Shown here one piece after another: positions 50,761-60,178 of a stretch of DNA of 64,000 nt. The translations under genes were made by a program, and so were the position numbers. A model generated the notes under the pieces. That model did no database searches. It was given only the letters and a program-made list of their open reading frames with translations, and had not been told where the DNA came from. Numbering within the stretch: the first letter of the stretch is position 1; each line of letters opens with the position of its first letter. The DNA is from Planctomyces sp. SH-PL14 (GTDB lineage: Bacteria; Planctomycetota; Planctomycetia; Planctomycetales; Planctomycetaceae). Location of the stretch: NCBI RefSeq assembly GCF_001610835.1, contig NZ_CP011270.1, positions 2,746,001-2,810,000 on the forward strand, in the 5' to 3' direction.

Positions 50761-51774
50761 ATGCGATTCGGCGTTCTGTGGGCGATTGTCTTCTTGTGTT
50801 CGTTGGAGTGCCGCGGACAAGAGCCGGACGGGACCTACTACATTCCCTTCGGATCGATCGTTACGAAGGTGGATGCCCCCTTCAAGACGAGCGGCACGGA
50901 CAAGGTCGTCATTCCGGCCAAGACCATGCTGACGGTCATTGTCGTCAAAGGGAATGACGTGAGAGTCGAATGGCACGACGGCCGGCGTCTTCTCCGCGGA
51001 TCGCTCAAGCGGGAAGATACCCTTCCAATGTCCAAGGGCTTCCTCTTTCTGGACGAGGAACTCAAGGCATCGCCTACGGCGCGAAACTACGAAGCCCACG
51101 GTCTTTTCACACACTCGCTCGGAGAGTACGACGAGGCAATCAAGCAGTTTGACAAGGCCATTGAACTCGAACCGAGCAAGGCGACGTACTATCTGAGCCG
51201 GGGACTGTCCTATGACGCGAAGGGAGAGTTCGAGCAGGCGATCGAAGACTACACCCGATGCCTTAAACTCAATCCAGAGATGACGCGAGCCCTCTGTTGC
51301 CGGGCGGGTCTCCTGGCGGAGACCGGGAAGGATGACGAGGCCATCCAGGATGTCGAGGCAGCAATCGCACTCGATCCGAAAGATCCCCGCAATCTCCAGC
51401 AGCGAGGCTGGCTCATGGAAAAAAAGAGGGAGTTTGCCGCTGCGATTCGAGACTACGAGGCGTCCGTGCGTGTCGCCCCCGACTATGTCGCCGGCCACAA
51501 CGCTGTCGCCTGGGTCTTGGCAACCTGTCCCGATGACAAACTGAGGAACGGTGCCAAGGCGGTGGTCGCCGCGACAAAGGCCTGCAAGCTAACCAACTGG
51601 GTCAGCTCTGGAGAGCTCGACACCCTGGCTGCCGCCTGCGCGGAGAAGGGCGACTTCAAGAATGCCGTGAAGTGGCAAACGAGAGTCGTCAAGTCGGATG
51701 ACCCGCAGTTCGGAGAAGAGCACGAGGCCCGGCTCAAGCTGTATGAGACCAGGAAGCCCTATCACCAGGAATGA
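50761..51774 (+). CDS. Secreted TPR protein
   Basis: The 337-residue protein has a signal peptide (MRFGVLWAIVFLCSLECRGQ), an N-terminal beta domain (DGTYYIPFGSIVTKVDAPFK and VRVEWHDGRRLLRGSL, like an SH3-type fold), then at least four TPR units (ARNYEAHGLFTHSLGEYDEA; YLSRGLSYDAKGEFEQAIED; ALCCRAGLLAETGKDDEAI; LQQRGWLMEKKREFAAAIRD). It is probably a periplasmic scaffold. Confidence 0.8.
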   Translation: MRFGVLWAIVFLCSLECRGQEPDGTYYIPFGSIVTKVDAPFKTSGTDKVVIPAKTMLTVIVVKGNDVRVEWHDGRRLLRGSLKREDTLPMSKGFLFLDEELKASPTARNYEAHGLFTHSLGEYDEAIKQFDKAIELEPSKATYYLSRGLSYDAKGEFEQAIEDYTRCLKLNPEMTRALCCRAGLLAETGKDDEAIQDVEAAIALDPKDPRNLQQRGWLMEKKREFAAAIRDYEASVRVAPDYVAGHNAVAWVLATCPDDKLRNGAKAVVAATKACKLTNWVSSGELDTLAAACAEKGDFKNAVKWQTRVVKSDDPQFGEEHEARLKLYETRKPYHQE

Positions 51775-51915
51775 CCCGATGGCTTTTTCGTGGTCTGCCG
51801 AACCGGTCCAGCGGTAGGGGGCTGGGTTGTCTCACGGGACAGAACTGCTCATGGTGCGAGGGTGAAGCTCCATCGCGAGAATTCTTCCGCATCGCCCACC
51901 GTGAGAGACATCGAC

Positions 51916-53490
51916 GTGAAGGTGAACCTGATCGCACTCGCCGTCGGCCTGCTGGCGTTCCTCCCAGTCGGATCGGCCGACGAACGAAGCCCGGCCCCCA
52001 TCGTCCTGACCGCCAACGACCTGTCGATCGCAACGGGCCAACCGTCTCTCGTCCTGATGTCCTGCGGCTCCGTGCAGATCCCTGTCTGGTCGCTCTCCGG
52101 GGGGACCGTTGGGCAGTCGGTTGCCGGCCTCGTCGGAGACCTCCCCCGCGACTGCACCGCCGTGAAGGTCGAGATCGTTGTCATCACGGCGGACGAGAAG
52201 ACGAATCCGAACGTCGAGGATGTCTACCGCGTCCACCTCTCGCAGATGGTGGAGAATGCCCCCGTCACCGCCCGCTACACCCTCGGGGCTCCGGTCCGGA
52301 TGGCGCTCTCCGCCGCGCCGTTCGAGACCCGCACCATCGTTCTGGAATCGGGCCACGAGGTGGTCCCCGGCGCTCCCCTGTGGCTGCGGATTCAGCGCGA
52401 GCCGGGCGATCCCGCGGATACCTTCACCAGCCCCATCGGCCTGGCGATGGTCAAGGTGACTCCGATCGCTCCTCCCGCAAAGCCCCACGTCGTCCAGGAC
52501 ATCTCTGGCTACAACTCATGGCCGATGCTGCAGGCGATCGGAGACAAGCTGGTCTGCGTCTACAGCCGAGGCGGCGGACATACGATCGGCGAAGACAGCC
52601 GCGCCGCGTACGCCCGGACCTCCACGGACGGCGGAAAGACCTGGACGCCGGAGACCGTGGTGGCCAATACGCCGCACTACGGCGAGGTTCCCGTGGGGAA
52701 GGGACTGGACTCCCGCGGGGCGATGCTGGTCTGGATCCGCCGTGTCGGGCCGGAGCGGCATGAAGACCTCTACCGCACCACGGACGGAGTGACCTTCACC
52801 CTCGTGACGACGCCGAAGCTCGCCATGAATCCGATGCAGATCACAGACATCTTCACCGTGCCGGATGTCGGACTGATGGCCCTGTGGTTCGCCGGAGACT
52901 ACGGGGACAAGCCGACGAACGCCTGGGGGACCGTGACGAGCCGCGACGACGGCGGCACCTGGACCCAGACCACGGTCGAATCGGGGCTGCCCAAAGAGCA
53001 GTGGCCCACCGAGCCCGCCGCCGTCTCGCTGGGCGACGGCCGGATTCTCGCCATCGCCCGGACCGAGATGGGCGGCCCGACCACGGCGCGGTCTCAGTTC
53101 CAACTGGAGTCCCGCGACTCCGGAGCGACGTGGACCCGCTCGCAGACGAACATCACCGATGTCGCGAACTCCACGCCGAGTCTGATGCTCGACCCCGAAA
53201 CCGGGCTCCTGAGCCACTACTACTATCAGCGCGGGCGGGGCCTGCTGCGCCGCCGGGTCGTCGACCCCGGGAACGTGTTCGGCCGTCCGCTCCACTGGCC
53301 GGCATCCGAGGTGGTCGCCACGGGTAGCCAGGTCATGTTCGACGCGGGCAATGTGAACGCCACTCGTCTCGGCAACAACCACGCCCTCGCCTTCTACTCC
53401 GGCAAGGCCCCCGACACGTCCGTCCTGGTCTCCGTGCTCCCAGTGCCGCCCGCTGCGCCCGCCGACAATGACACTTCGCTTCAGCAGTGA
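51916..53490 (+). CDS. Secreted sialidase-like (BNR repeat) protein
   Basis: The GTG at 51916 starts a signal peptide (KVNLIALAVGLLAFLPVGSA). The 524-residue protein has a beta-sandwich domain (~40-180) and a six-bladed-propeller part with Asp-box motifs STDGGKTW, SRDDGGTW and SRDSGATW, and a first-blade Arg in CVYSRGGG. Such proteins are exo-alpha-sialidase-like glycoside hydrolases, but the catalytic Tyr-Glu pair was not checked, so a sugar-binding role is possible. It follows the TPR gene by 140 bases. Confidence 0.78.
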   Translation: MKVNLIALAVGLLAFLPVGSADERSPAPIVLTANDLSIATGQPSLVLMSCGSVQIPVWSLSGGTVGQSVAGLVGDLPRDCTAVKVEIVVITADEKTNPNVEDVYRVHLSQMVENAPVTARYTLGAPVRMALSAAPFETRTIVLESGHEVVPGAPLWLRIQREPGDPADTFTSPIGLAMVKVTPIAPPAKPHVVQDISGYNSWPMLQAIGDKLVCVYSRGGGHTIGEDSRAAYARTSTDGGKTWTPETVVANTPHYGEVPVGKGLDSRGAMLVWIRRVGPERHEDLYRTTDGVTFTLVTTPKLAMNPMQITDIFTVPDVGLMALWFAGDYGDKPTNAWGTVTSRDDGGTWTQTTVESGLPKEQWPTEPAAVSLGDGRILAIARTEMGGPTTARSQFQLESRDSGATWTRSQTNITDVANSTPSLMLDPETGLLSHYYYQRGRGLLRRRVVDPGNVFGRPLHWPASEVVATGSQVMFDAGNVNATRLGNNHALAFYSGKAPDTSVLVSVLPVPPAAPADNDTSLQQ

Positions 53491-54032
53491 CAAACGTCTC
53501 ACAATGAAGATATGACGACACAGCCAAACGCCCGCATCGTCAAGGTCTGCCTGCTCGACCTCCCCAATGGAACGTTCCCTCCACGACTGCAACGTCAAGC
53601 ACGACAAGTACCGGTCTCTCGTCGCTCACTGCAACCGCCGCGGCAGTGACCGCGCCCCGATGATCACGTTCTCTTCCAGTGTGTGACGGCGACTCCTGTC
53701 TGAGACTCCAGTGCCGCCGAACTCGAAGTGCGGTCAGGGATGCGACCAGTTCGAGCAAGGAGGTGCTGAAAACGACGAAGGGCGTCTACGGCTGGATGAA
53801 ATCGAGCGACTCCCACCTTCGCCATCGAAAATTCGATGATTGCCTCGACCTCCGGTGGCCTCTGCAGCGCTGATCCCCCTAAACTCACGAAGCCGAATCT
53901 CAGCGACCTCAACATGACGAGTACAACGACCGTTCCACGCGAGCGCGACGCGGGCGACTGAGAAGATTCCTTCCAATCTGCACGGTTCGTCTGGCTTCAA
54001 TCTGCGAACCCGATCGTCAGGGAGAGACTTGC
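53491..54032. other. Intergenic stretch without a gene
   Basis: Short frames occur on both strands, none with a recognised pattern or good start. Nothing else structured was seen. Confidence 0.4.
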
Positions 54033-54935
54033 ATGCTCCTGCAACCTTCACACGTCGTCCTGGGGCTCGGGGTGCTGCTGGCGTCCTTGTCCGCGAGCCC
54101 GCAGGCGGAGTGCGGAGAGGAACCACGCTTCCAGGGCCGGAGTCTGACGTTGTGGCTGAACGACCTCGCCTACGGTCGCTATCCCGACATGGAGAAGCAC
54201 AGCGCCGCAGTGAAGGCCGTCCGTGGGATGGGCGTGGACGCAATCCCGATCCTCATGAATCGCATCACAACTACGAGCGAGAGCCCGACGCAGCTGTTGC
54301 GCAGCGAACTCAAGCGGGACGCGCAGATGCTGCAAGACACACAGACCGTGTCCGCCTTCGAGGCACTTGGACCAGCCTCCCATTCCGAAATCCCGACACT
54401 CATCGGTCTACTGGCACCGCAGTATGACGCGGCAGGCGAGTCTCCTACGGAACCGGAATGCTGGCTCAAGTACCGCAGTTCAGATCTGGCCGGAAGAGTG
54501 CTTGAGGTCATGGGGGCCGCTGCCGTCAATCCGCTTCTCAAGGCCCTCGAAGAGAAAGACCCGCGGATCCGCTTTGGTGCAGTCGGGGTGCTTGAGAACA
54601 CTTACCGGCGTTCTCAAGATGACCGGATCGTTCCGGCCATCCTGAAGCGACTGCGAGATGAAGATACTCAGGTTCGATGGGTCTCCGCCCGTGCTCTGGG
54701 TTCAATCGGTGTTCTATCGGAAACTTGTGTTCCCGCGCTTGCCGAATGTGTTCGCAACGACCCGGAGGGGAATGTGCGATCCTACGCACTGATGGCGTTG
54801 AAGAAGTTTGGTCCGCGAGCCAAAGTCGCTCTTCCGGCCGTGATGGCAGCGACTACTGACGAAAACAGCGATATTCGTTCATACGCGCGCGATGCGGTCA
54901 AGGCGATCCAGGCGGACGCACCAGGAACGCGTTAG
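54033..54935 (+). CDS. Secreted HEAT-repeat protein
   Basis: This 300-residue protein has a signal peptide (LLQPSHVVLGLGVLLASLSA), then a string of HEAT-type helix pairs: AVKAVRGMGVDAIPILMNR, DPRIRFGAVGVLENTYRRSQ, DTQVRWVSARALGSIGVLS, GNVRSYALMALKKFGPRAK and NSDIRSYARDAVKAI. HEAT proteins act as scaffolds, and this one is likely in the periplasm or paryphoplasm-like space. The ATG at 54033 is the first of the frame. Confidence 0.82.
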   Translation: MLLQPSHVVLGLGVLLASLSASPQAECGEEPRFQGRSLTLWLNDLAYGRYPDMEKHSAAVKAVRGMGVDAIPILMNRITTTSESPTQLLRSELKRDAQMLQDTQTVSAFEALGPASHSEIPTLIGLLAPQYDAAGESPTEPECWLKYRSSDLAGRVLEVMGAAAVNPLLKALEEKDPRIRFGAVGVLENTYRRSQDDRIVPAILKRLRDEDTQVRWVSARALGSIGVLSETCVPALAECVRNDPEGNVRSYALMALKKFGPRAKVALPAVMAATTDENSDIRSYARDAVKAIQADAPGTR

Positions 54936-55475
54936 TGCGAGTCTCCCAACTGAAGCGTTCAACCGGGACGACTCGGATACGGACGGACGATCAACTTCGC
55001 CAACCTTGCTTCACCTGAAATGTCAGATTCGGGGTCCTCACGGAAGCGAGTGCACCGAAAACTGCAATCAGGATGAAGCTAACGTCGGGATTCTGCAAAG
55101 TCTTCCGACAGCGGACCTTGCAAAACGAGGCTTGACCGCAGGGACCGGTGGCTGCGGTCACTGGCTACCGCGTGGCTTGTCTTGGGAGAGGCCGAGTTGA
55201 AACGTGAGCTGGCCCTGAAGATCGATGGGGATCGTCTTTGGTGGCCCATCACCAGACCTTGGAATCAATGGGCTGACTTCTTCATGCCCCATGACGATTC
55301 GAAACCACGCTTCCCGGTCCGTCATAACGCGGTACATCCGTTCGTCCGCCGTCTCAGCGAGGAACGGGCGATCGACCGGAATTGGCAGGTGCTTCTGCTC
55401 TGCTTTGGATCCGATCCGATCCACTCATCCGGTTCGCTGTTCGAGATTACTCAGATTCCAGTCCAAATCGTGGTG
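54936..55475. other. Intergenic stretch with two overlapping doubtful frames
   Basis: Around 55158-55424 (minus) and 55182-55502 (plus) two frames overlap fully; both look partly protein-like (TDREAWFRIVMGHEEV and RLWWPITRPWNQWADFF). They cannot both be real and neither has a clear ribosome-binding site or family. The homology to the accessory element begins just after, at 55476. Confidence 0.35.
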
Positions 55476-55925
55476 GATACCCGCAACCCGGTCTGCGACT
55501 GATCCCGCAGAAGGAGATCGATCAGTTCGACCGGACGCTCCAGGCGTACCAGCGAGAGCTGACTCGGGCGGTTTCTGACCTCGACGCCACCTACGCCAAA
55601 CTGAGGGAGGCGGCGCGGCATCGGCTCGGACAGCTGTTCAATACATCCCAACTACCCCATTTCTCTCCGGGACGAGCTTGGAGTGGCGTGGGAGTTTCCG
55701 GCGGTAGAACCGCCGAACTACCTCCAGCAGCTTAGTCCTGCCCTTTACGAGCAGCTGCGGGCGCCGACGATGGGAAGCCCAAGGTCTTCCGGGACTCAGC
55801 CGTTGAGAACTTGGGAGAGTTCTTCGATCGCTTCCGGCGGCTCAACGTCCGCTCGAATGAGCAGCTCGACGGAGTCGTCGAGCGGGCTCGGAACCTCCTC
55901 CAGGGTGTTCAACCTCAGGAACTGA
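55476..55925 (+). pseudogene. Degraded copy of the 321-aa element protein
   Basis: The sequence matches the second half of the gene at 20144-21109. It reads RTLQAYQRELTRAVSDLDA, then after a frameshift WEFPAVEPPNYLQQL, then after an internal deletion of roughly 120 bases and another shift FRDSAVENLGEFFDRFRRLN and VVERARNLLQGVQPQELRD. It starts and ends abruptly. The next bases continue directly with the RT-end hairpin, so the intervening ~4.5 kb of the element have been lost. Confidence 0.85.
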
Positions 55926-55937
55926 GAGACAGAGATC

Positions 55938-55968
55938 CCAGAGTCCCACTCCCACGGGAACTCTGGGG
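55938..55968 (-). ncRNA. Second copy of the RT-associated hairpin
   Basis: On the minus strand the stem CCCAGAGTTCC pairs with GGGACTCTGGG (one U-G pair) around the loop CGTGGGAGT, the same loop as at 25474-25506. Several stem positions differ between the copies while pairing is kept. It adjoins a degraded RT C-terminus. Confidence 0.5.
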
Positions 55969-55974
55969 CCCGGT

Positions 55975-56430
55975 CATGAAATTTCCGACAGATTGAACGG
56001 ACAGCCATAGTCCTCTCTCGAAAATTCGAGCTCTGCCGCGGCGGGTGAAGCCAGCCGCGGCGCTTCACGATCGGCGAAGCCATCGCCCGATCCTCTTCAT
56101 TCCAACAGCCAGTCTGAGCCTGCTGGCGGGCAAGGCGGCATAGACGCTAGAACCGCCCGAAACTCTCGTGCCAGTATCCTCTCAGATCCTGGGGCGACGG
56201 GAGCTCTTCAGCTCCTACGTTCATGGCGGCTCCCCGGATTCGGCGGACCCAGTCCTCCCGATCAACGCGCTCGTAACAGGGGCCCAGTTGGTCCACAAAG
56301 CCGCGGAGCATATACGGAACACGGAGTGGGAAGTCTTCCCCCTCGCGTTCCAGCCGGAACGCTTCCTCCAGGTGCTCCATCCGCCGTCGGTATGCAGGCC
56401 CGTACAGAGTCGTGAATGAGGCACCCCGGC
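55975..56430 (-). pseudogene. C-terminal fragment of a second reverse transcriptase
   Basis: The frame at 56147-56380 reads LEREGEDFPLRVPYM, then VDQLGPCYERVDREDWVRRI and NVGAEELPS, matching the thumb end of the RT at 25512-27029 (LERESGDFPLYVPDI; GPCYEQVDREACVRRI; NGVGAEEIPE). The final codons before the hairpin are also shared. The catalytic part with YADD is missing. It ends next to the WD40 gene, so only this tail survives. Confidence 0.85.
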
Positions 56431-56440
56431 CAGGGTCGCG

Positions 56441-58435
56441 TCAAGGCCCCTTCGTCCAGAGTTCTGCGACCGCACCCAGTGCGGTATCGACGTCGAACAG
56501 ATCGAGCCATTCGGTGGTCGGGATCTCGGCGAGAATCGCTCCATCGTTGACGGAGGCAATAAACAGCCCATCATCTGTCTGAACTACGAGCCGCTGTTGA
56601 TTCTTGGTGACCGCGATGGCATGAATGTCAACGTCGAGGGATGGCAGCACCACGCGGCTCTCCTCAGGATCCTCGAGATCCAGAAGGAACATGGTTTGCC
56701 CCTGCGGAGAATTCGCATAGTGACTCGCCACGATCCAGCGGCCTGTTCGGTCGATGCCATACAGAATGGCTCCAGGTCGACGCTGGTGGAGAAGCGCCCC
56801 TGAATCGACGTTGTACACGCTGAAGCTTTCATCTTCGCCGATAACGACCGTCTTCCCTGACGGGCTAAAGCAATATCCAAAGTGAGCTTCCGAAGATGGG
56901 AACTGGGAAATGATCTTTCCCGTTGTCAGATCGAAAATCAGCACTCCGACACTGGACACACGACAGGCGAACCGTGTTCCAGATCGATCGAAACTTCCGC
57001 CCGCGCTTTCCGCAAACTCCTTTGACAGGATTGGAGCGGCGTCGCCTAACCGCCACACTTCGATCGTCGAAGCGGGCCCCCTCTGGGGGCGATTAGGCGG
57101 GTCGGTCGAATGTTGGTTGTAGACGAACGCGAGCAACTTGCCGTCCGGGCTCCGCACGATCGGGAAAGGGGGCGCGCCGCGAATCGGAATCGAATACGAC
57201 TTGCCGTCGCGGGAGCGGACGCGAGCCGCTCGATTTGCCGGCTCCGCGTTCGACCAGAGATCCACTCCATTGTGGACACCCGAAGTATCCCCCCATTTTC
57301 CTAGAGCAACAGCGTCCGGAATGGGCAGCGCCTCATACTTCCGCTGGACGTCCTTGGACCGGGGCCAAACGATAGTCCGCCCCTCAGCATCGATCGCCGC
57401 GACGGCCGCCCGGGAGACCGCGACACTGCAGGGGCCTTGAGATCCGCGGAATTCCCGTTTTACGGCTGCCTCGGGTTCCCAGAGCCGGACAATCTTATCG
57501 TTGCACCCGATCGCAACATCTCCCTCGCTTGCGGCAAGGCTCCACACGTATCCCGTGTGGAGCTTTGTCGACGTGTGTCCCGTTTTCGCCACCAGGCTGT
57601 TGTCCTTGCCGACCTCACACACCATCGGTTCTGAGACGGCGGGGAAGACGCACCGATAATCGACCGGCTCCACCGGTCCTCGGAACTCATTTCCGCTGCG
57701 GTACAGTTCGCCGTTCAGACGCCAAATGTCACGGCGGCTGTTGGCGAACATTGTTCCATCTCCGAAGAACGCAATGTTGGGAATTGTCGCATCCGTTTCA
57801 AAGTCAACCACAGACTGGCGGATGCCACTGACTGAAGGCGGTCCCTGGACCATCTCGTGACTCCGGATGTTCCAAGCCTTCCAGGGATCACCGTCAGCGA
57901 CGATCCATTGACCGTTGGGCGAGAAGCCTGCGGCCCGCCCACTGATCTCCCGATCTGCTTCCACGGCAAACTTCTGGACGCCGGACTCGGCATCCCAGAT
58001 TCGGAGGTAGGATTTCGGCCGAATCTCGAAGATGCGCTGATCCTCGCGGGAGATCGCCGCCACCAGTCTTCCGTCCGGACTGAACATCACTCCGTTGTGC
58101 CAGCCATGACGCCCCCCACTCCAGGGATCGCCGGTCCCAATCAGATGTTTCCAAAGCGAGCGTCCTGTTCGCACATCCCAAACGCCGGCTTCGCGCAAAT
58201 CACTCACTGCCACCCGGGTCCCTTGAGTATTGAGGGCCAGTCCGAACCCCCGAAAGTTCTCCGACTCGATCGTCGTGAACTCCTGATTGATTCCGAGTTT
58301 GTGGTTCCAGTAGGTCCATTCCAAACCGCGATGGATGTTGTCGGCGATCTCCTTCCTGGCCAGAGTTTCACGGATCAGGTCGTGCCGGTTCTCTGTCCAT
58401 AACAGTGGGATCCGCTGGATCTCCTGGACATACAC
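56441..58435 (-). CDS. WD40-like beta-propeller, C-terminal part of a broken TIR-WD40 gene
   Basis: The 664-residue frame starts at a GTG directly after an in-frame TGA of the upstream TIR frame, in the same reading frame. The start VQEIQRIPLLWTENRHDLIR and the YWNHKLGI block are typical of the linker before planctomycete WD40 arrays. The rest has about twelve WD40-like repeats (GLALNTQGTRVAVSDLREAG; GVMFSPDGRLVAAISRED; GYCFSPSGKTVVIGEDE). It would act as a sensor or scaffold for the TIR enzyme. It could be translated alone from the GTG or by read-through, but a broken gene is more likely. Confidence 0.75.
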   Translation of the reverse strand: MYVQEIQRIPLLWTENRHDLIRETLARKEIADNIHRGLEWTYWNHKLGINQEFTTIESENFRGFGLALNTQGTRVAVSDLREAGVWDVRTGRSLWKHLIGTGDPWSGGRHGWHNGVMFSPDGRLVAAISREDQRIFEIRPKSYLRIWDAESGVQKFAVEADREISGRAAGFSPNGQWIVADGDPWKAWNIRSHEMVQGPPSVSGIRQSVVDFETDATIPNIAFFGDGTMFANSRRDIWRLNGELYRSGNEFRGPVEPVDYRCVFPAVSEPMVCEVGKDNSLVAKTGHTSTKLHTGYVWSLAASEGDVAIGCNDKIVRLWEPEAAVKREFRGSQGPCSVAVSRAAVAAIDAEGRTIVWPRSKDVQRKYEALPIPDAVALGKWGDTSGVHNGVDLWSNAEPANRAARVRSRDGKSYSIPIRGAPPFPIVRSPDGKLLAFVYNQHSTDPPNRPQRGPASTIEVWRLGDAAPILSKEFAESAGGSFDRSGTRFACRVSSVGVLIFDLTTGKIISQFPSSEAHFGYCFSPSGKTVVIGEDESFSVYNVDSGALLHQRRPGAILYGIDRTGRWIVASHYANSPQGQTMFLLDLEDPEESRVVLPSLDVDIHAIAVTKNQQRLVVQTDDGLFIASVNDGAILAEIPTTEWLDLFDVDTALGAVAELWTKGP

Positions 58436-59580
58436 TCACCACGCACGCTCCGACTCCGCTTTGACCCGTGCCAGCCGCTGCTGCTCCGTCAGTTCTTCTT
58501 GGGCCTTCTTCAGCGTTTCGGCGGTTGCGGCGTTCTGCTTCGCCAGTTCTGCGTTCTTCTTGGCCTCGGCCTCGTTTCTTCTGGCGGCATCCGCGGCGGC
58601 CGACTCTGCCAAAGCCAGCCGCCGATCCTTGTCCGCTTGAATCTCGGCCGCGTGCGTCGCACGGCGCTGTCTTAAATACTCGCACGAACCGGCCACCATC
58701 CCGACCAAGAGAATCCCGAGAGCTATGGTGAACTGCATGACCTGCGACCGCCGCCGCTCGGCCTCTCGCTGTCGCAAATCGTCGAAGTCGACCTCCAGAA
58801 GCGATGCCAGGATTCGGAGTCGAGCTCGCGTCCGGACGACTTTTGCGGTGAGGTCTTTCCGCGGACGAACGTCCGACGCCAGAGGCTCGATAAGTTCCAG
58901 CGCAGCGAGCGAGCCCTCACCTCTCGCGGTCGCCGCGCGGCGGATCTCGCCCAATGCGATAGGGAACGCCTCGTGCGGCTCGCCATCGATCAGCAGGGCG
59001 AGGATGCGATCGTGTCGCCCTAGCTCTCGAAAACGAACGATCTCTCGATTGACCCATTGCGATTCGCGCGTCCGCCGCGAACAAACCACGATTAGAAATC
59101 TGGCCCGGACCAATGCTCGATCGATCTCCCGGCTGAGATCAGAGGATGCAGCCAATTCCTCTTCATCCAAAAAACGGGACGCAGCCGAGCTCGTACTCCC
59201 AAGTCGCGGACAAGCCGCTTCGGAGTCTTGAATGTCTCGATTTCCCGATGAAGCCATTGAGCCCAAGTACGGTCTTCATCGAAATGGCGATAGCTGATGA
59301 AGGCCTCATAGTCGTATGCGTAATCCGGAGAAGCGGGCTTTCCGACCGAGCCGGAAGACGGAGCCGACGCGTTCGCGGCGGGAGAAGAAGTGTGTTGCGG
59401 CGCAGCGGGGCGGACGGCAGGCGGCAGGCGCACGGCCATCGGTCCGTTCGTCACCTTTGTCACCTCGTCCCGCGCACTGTTCATGGTCCCGCAACTGGGA
59501 CATCTCACTCGTCGGTTTCGGGTCTTGTCACCTACGCGAAGCTTCATGCCGCACGCAACGCAGGGAATCGTCGTTGGCAT
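58436..59580 (-). pseudogene. TIR-domain and coiled-coil part of the broken TIR-WD40 gene, frameshifted
   Basis: From ATG 59580 a zinc ribbon (CVACGMKL, CPSCGTM) and linker lead into a TIR domain: YEAFISYRHFDEDRTWAQWL, then FKTPKRLVRDLG. At a run of six T near 59170-59180 the frame breaks. One extra base would join it to the expected DEEELAASSDLSREIDRAL, then ARFLIVVCSRRTRESQWVN and DRILALLIDGEP. A membrane segment (FTIALGILLVGMVAGSCEYL) and a long Ala/Glu/Lys coiled coil follow, ending at a TGA (58436-58438) just before the WD40 frame. TIR domains of this type cleave NAD+ or act as adaptors; the catalytic Glu should lie in the EEELAAS to SREID region but was not fixed. Confidence 0.8.
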
Positions 59581-59770
59581 TGTTTCAGATCCATTCTGCA
59601 ACAGATCGACAGGCGCTAGTCCGCGACAGTGTCACCCGTGCCGGCTCGACAACACCGAGTGCGGAGGAGACATACCAAATCCCGGCCCGATGGCTCAAAA
59701 CTCAAAGCTGGATATTAGTTCTTAGGCAATTTTCGCAGCAAGACTTAGAGACTGTTGTGCACAATCTGTC

Positions 59771-59980
59771 ATGAGATTCATCGTTCTACGGAGGATCAGG
59801 GTGGCGAACGCCAGCGAGTGTCAGCCGGCTAACACCGTTCTGCGCCGTTCGTAGTCGTGGGCCAGACGCCGAAACCCGGCCCCCCAAGGCTCGTACAACC
59901 CCCGTCGCCCTGGCAAGAGCACAAGCCCCTTCTTCGCTTCGGCGTATGTGACCACTTCGCTTTTGTGGAAGTGTCTGATC
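59771..59980 (-). pseudogene. IS5-type transposase, C-terminal remnant
   Basis: Minus-strand sequence reads FRRLAHDYERRRTVLAG, a stop, then HSLAFATLILRR, matching the IS5-family end (FRRLARDYERLPETLAGLHFLAFACLMLRR). The upstream part is partly recognisable (YAEAKKGLVLLPGRRGLY) and the rest is gone. It is an old insertion scar between the TIR-WD40 gene and the kinase gene. The remainder up to 60178 holds no gene. Confidence 0.6.
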
Positions 59981-60178
59981 AGTGTACCGCTCCATCCTCA
60001 TAGCTCAGACCGGAAGTCGCCCACGTGACGGCTGCACATGTTCGTGATGATCTTGCATCGTCAAAGAAGGCTGTCATGAACCGCGTCTCCCTCGCATTAA
60101 CTCACTTCAACCTCCAAATTGCCCGAGCAGGGTCACGCGCAGGGCACTGACTCTCAATCCTTGGGCTATGGGGACGGC

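Noticed and set aside
55158-55502. Two overlapping hypothetical genes on opposite strands
   Set aside because: Neither has a ribosome-binding site, family match or clear codon pattern; both are left as doubtful.
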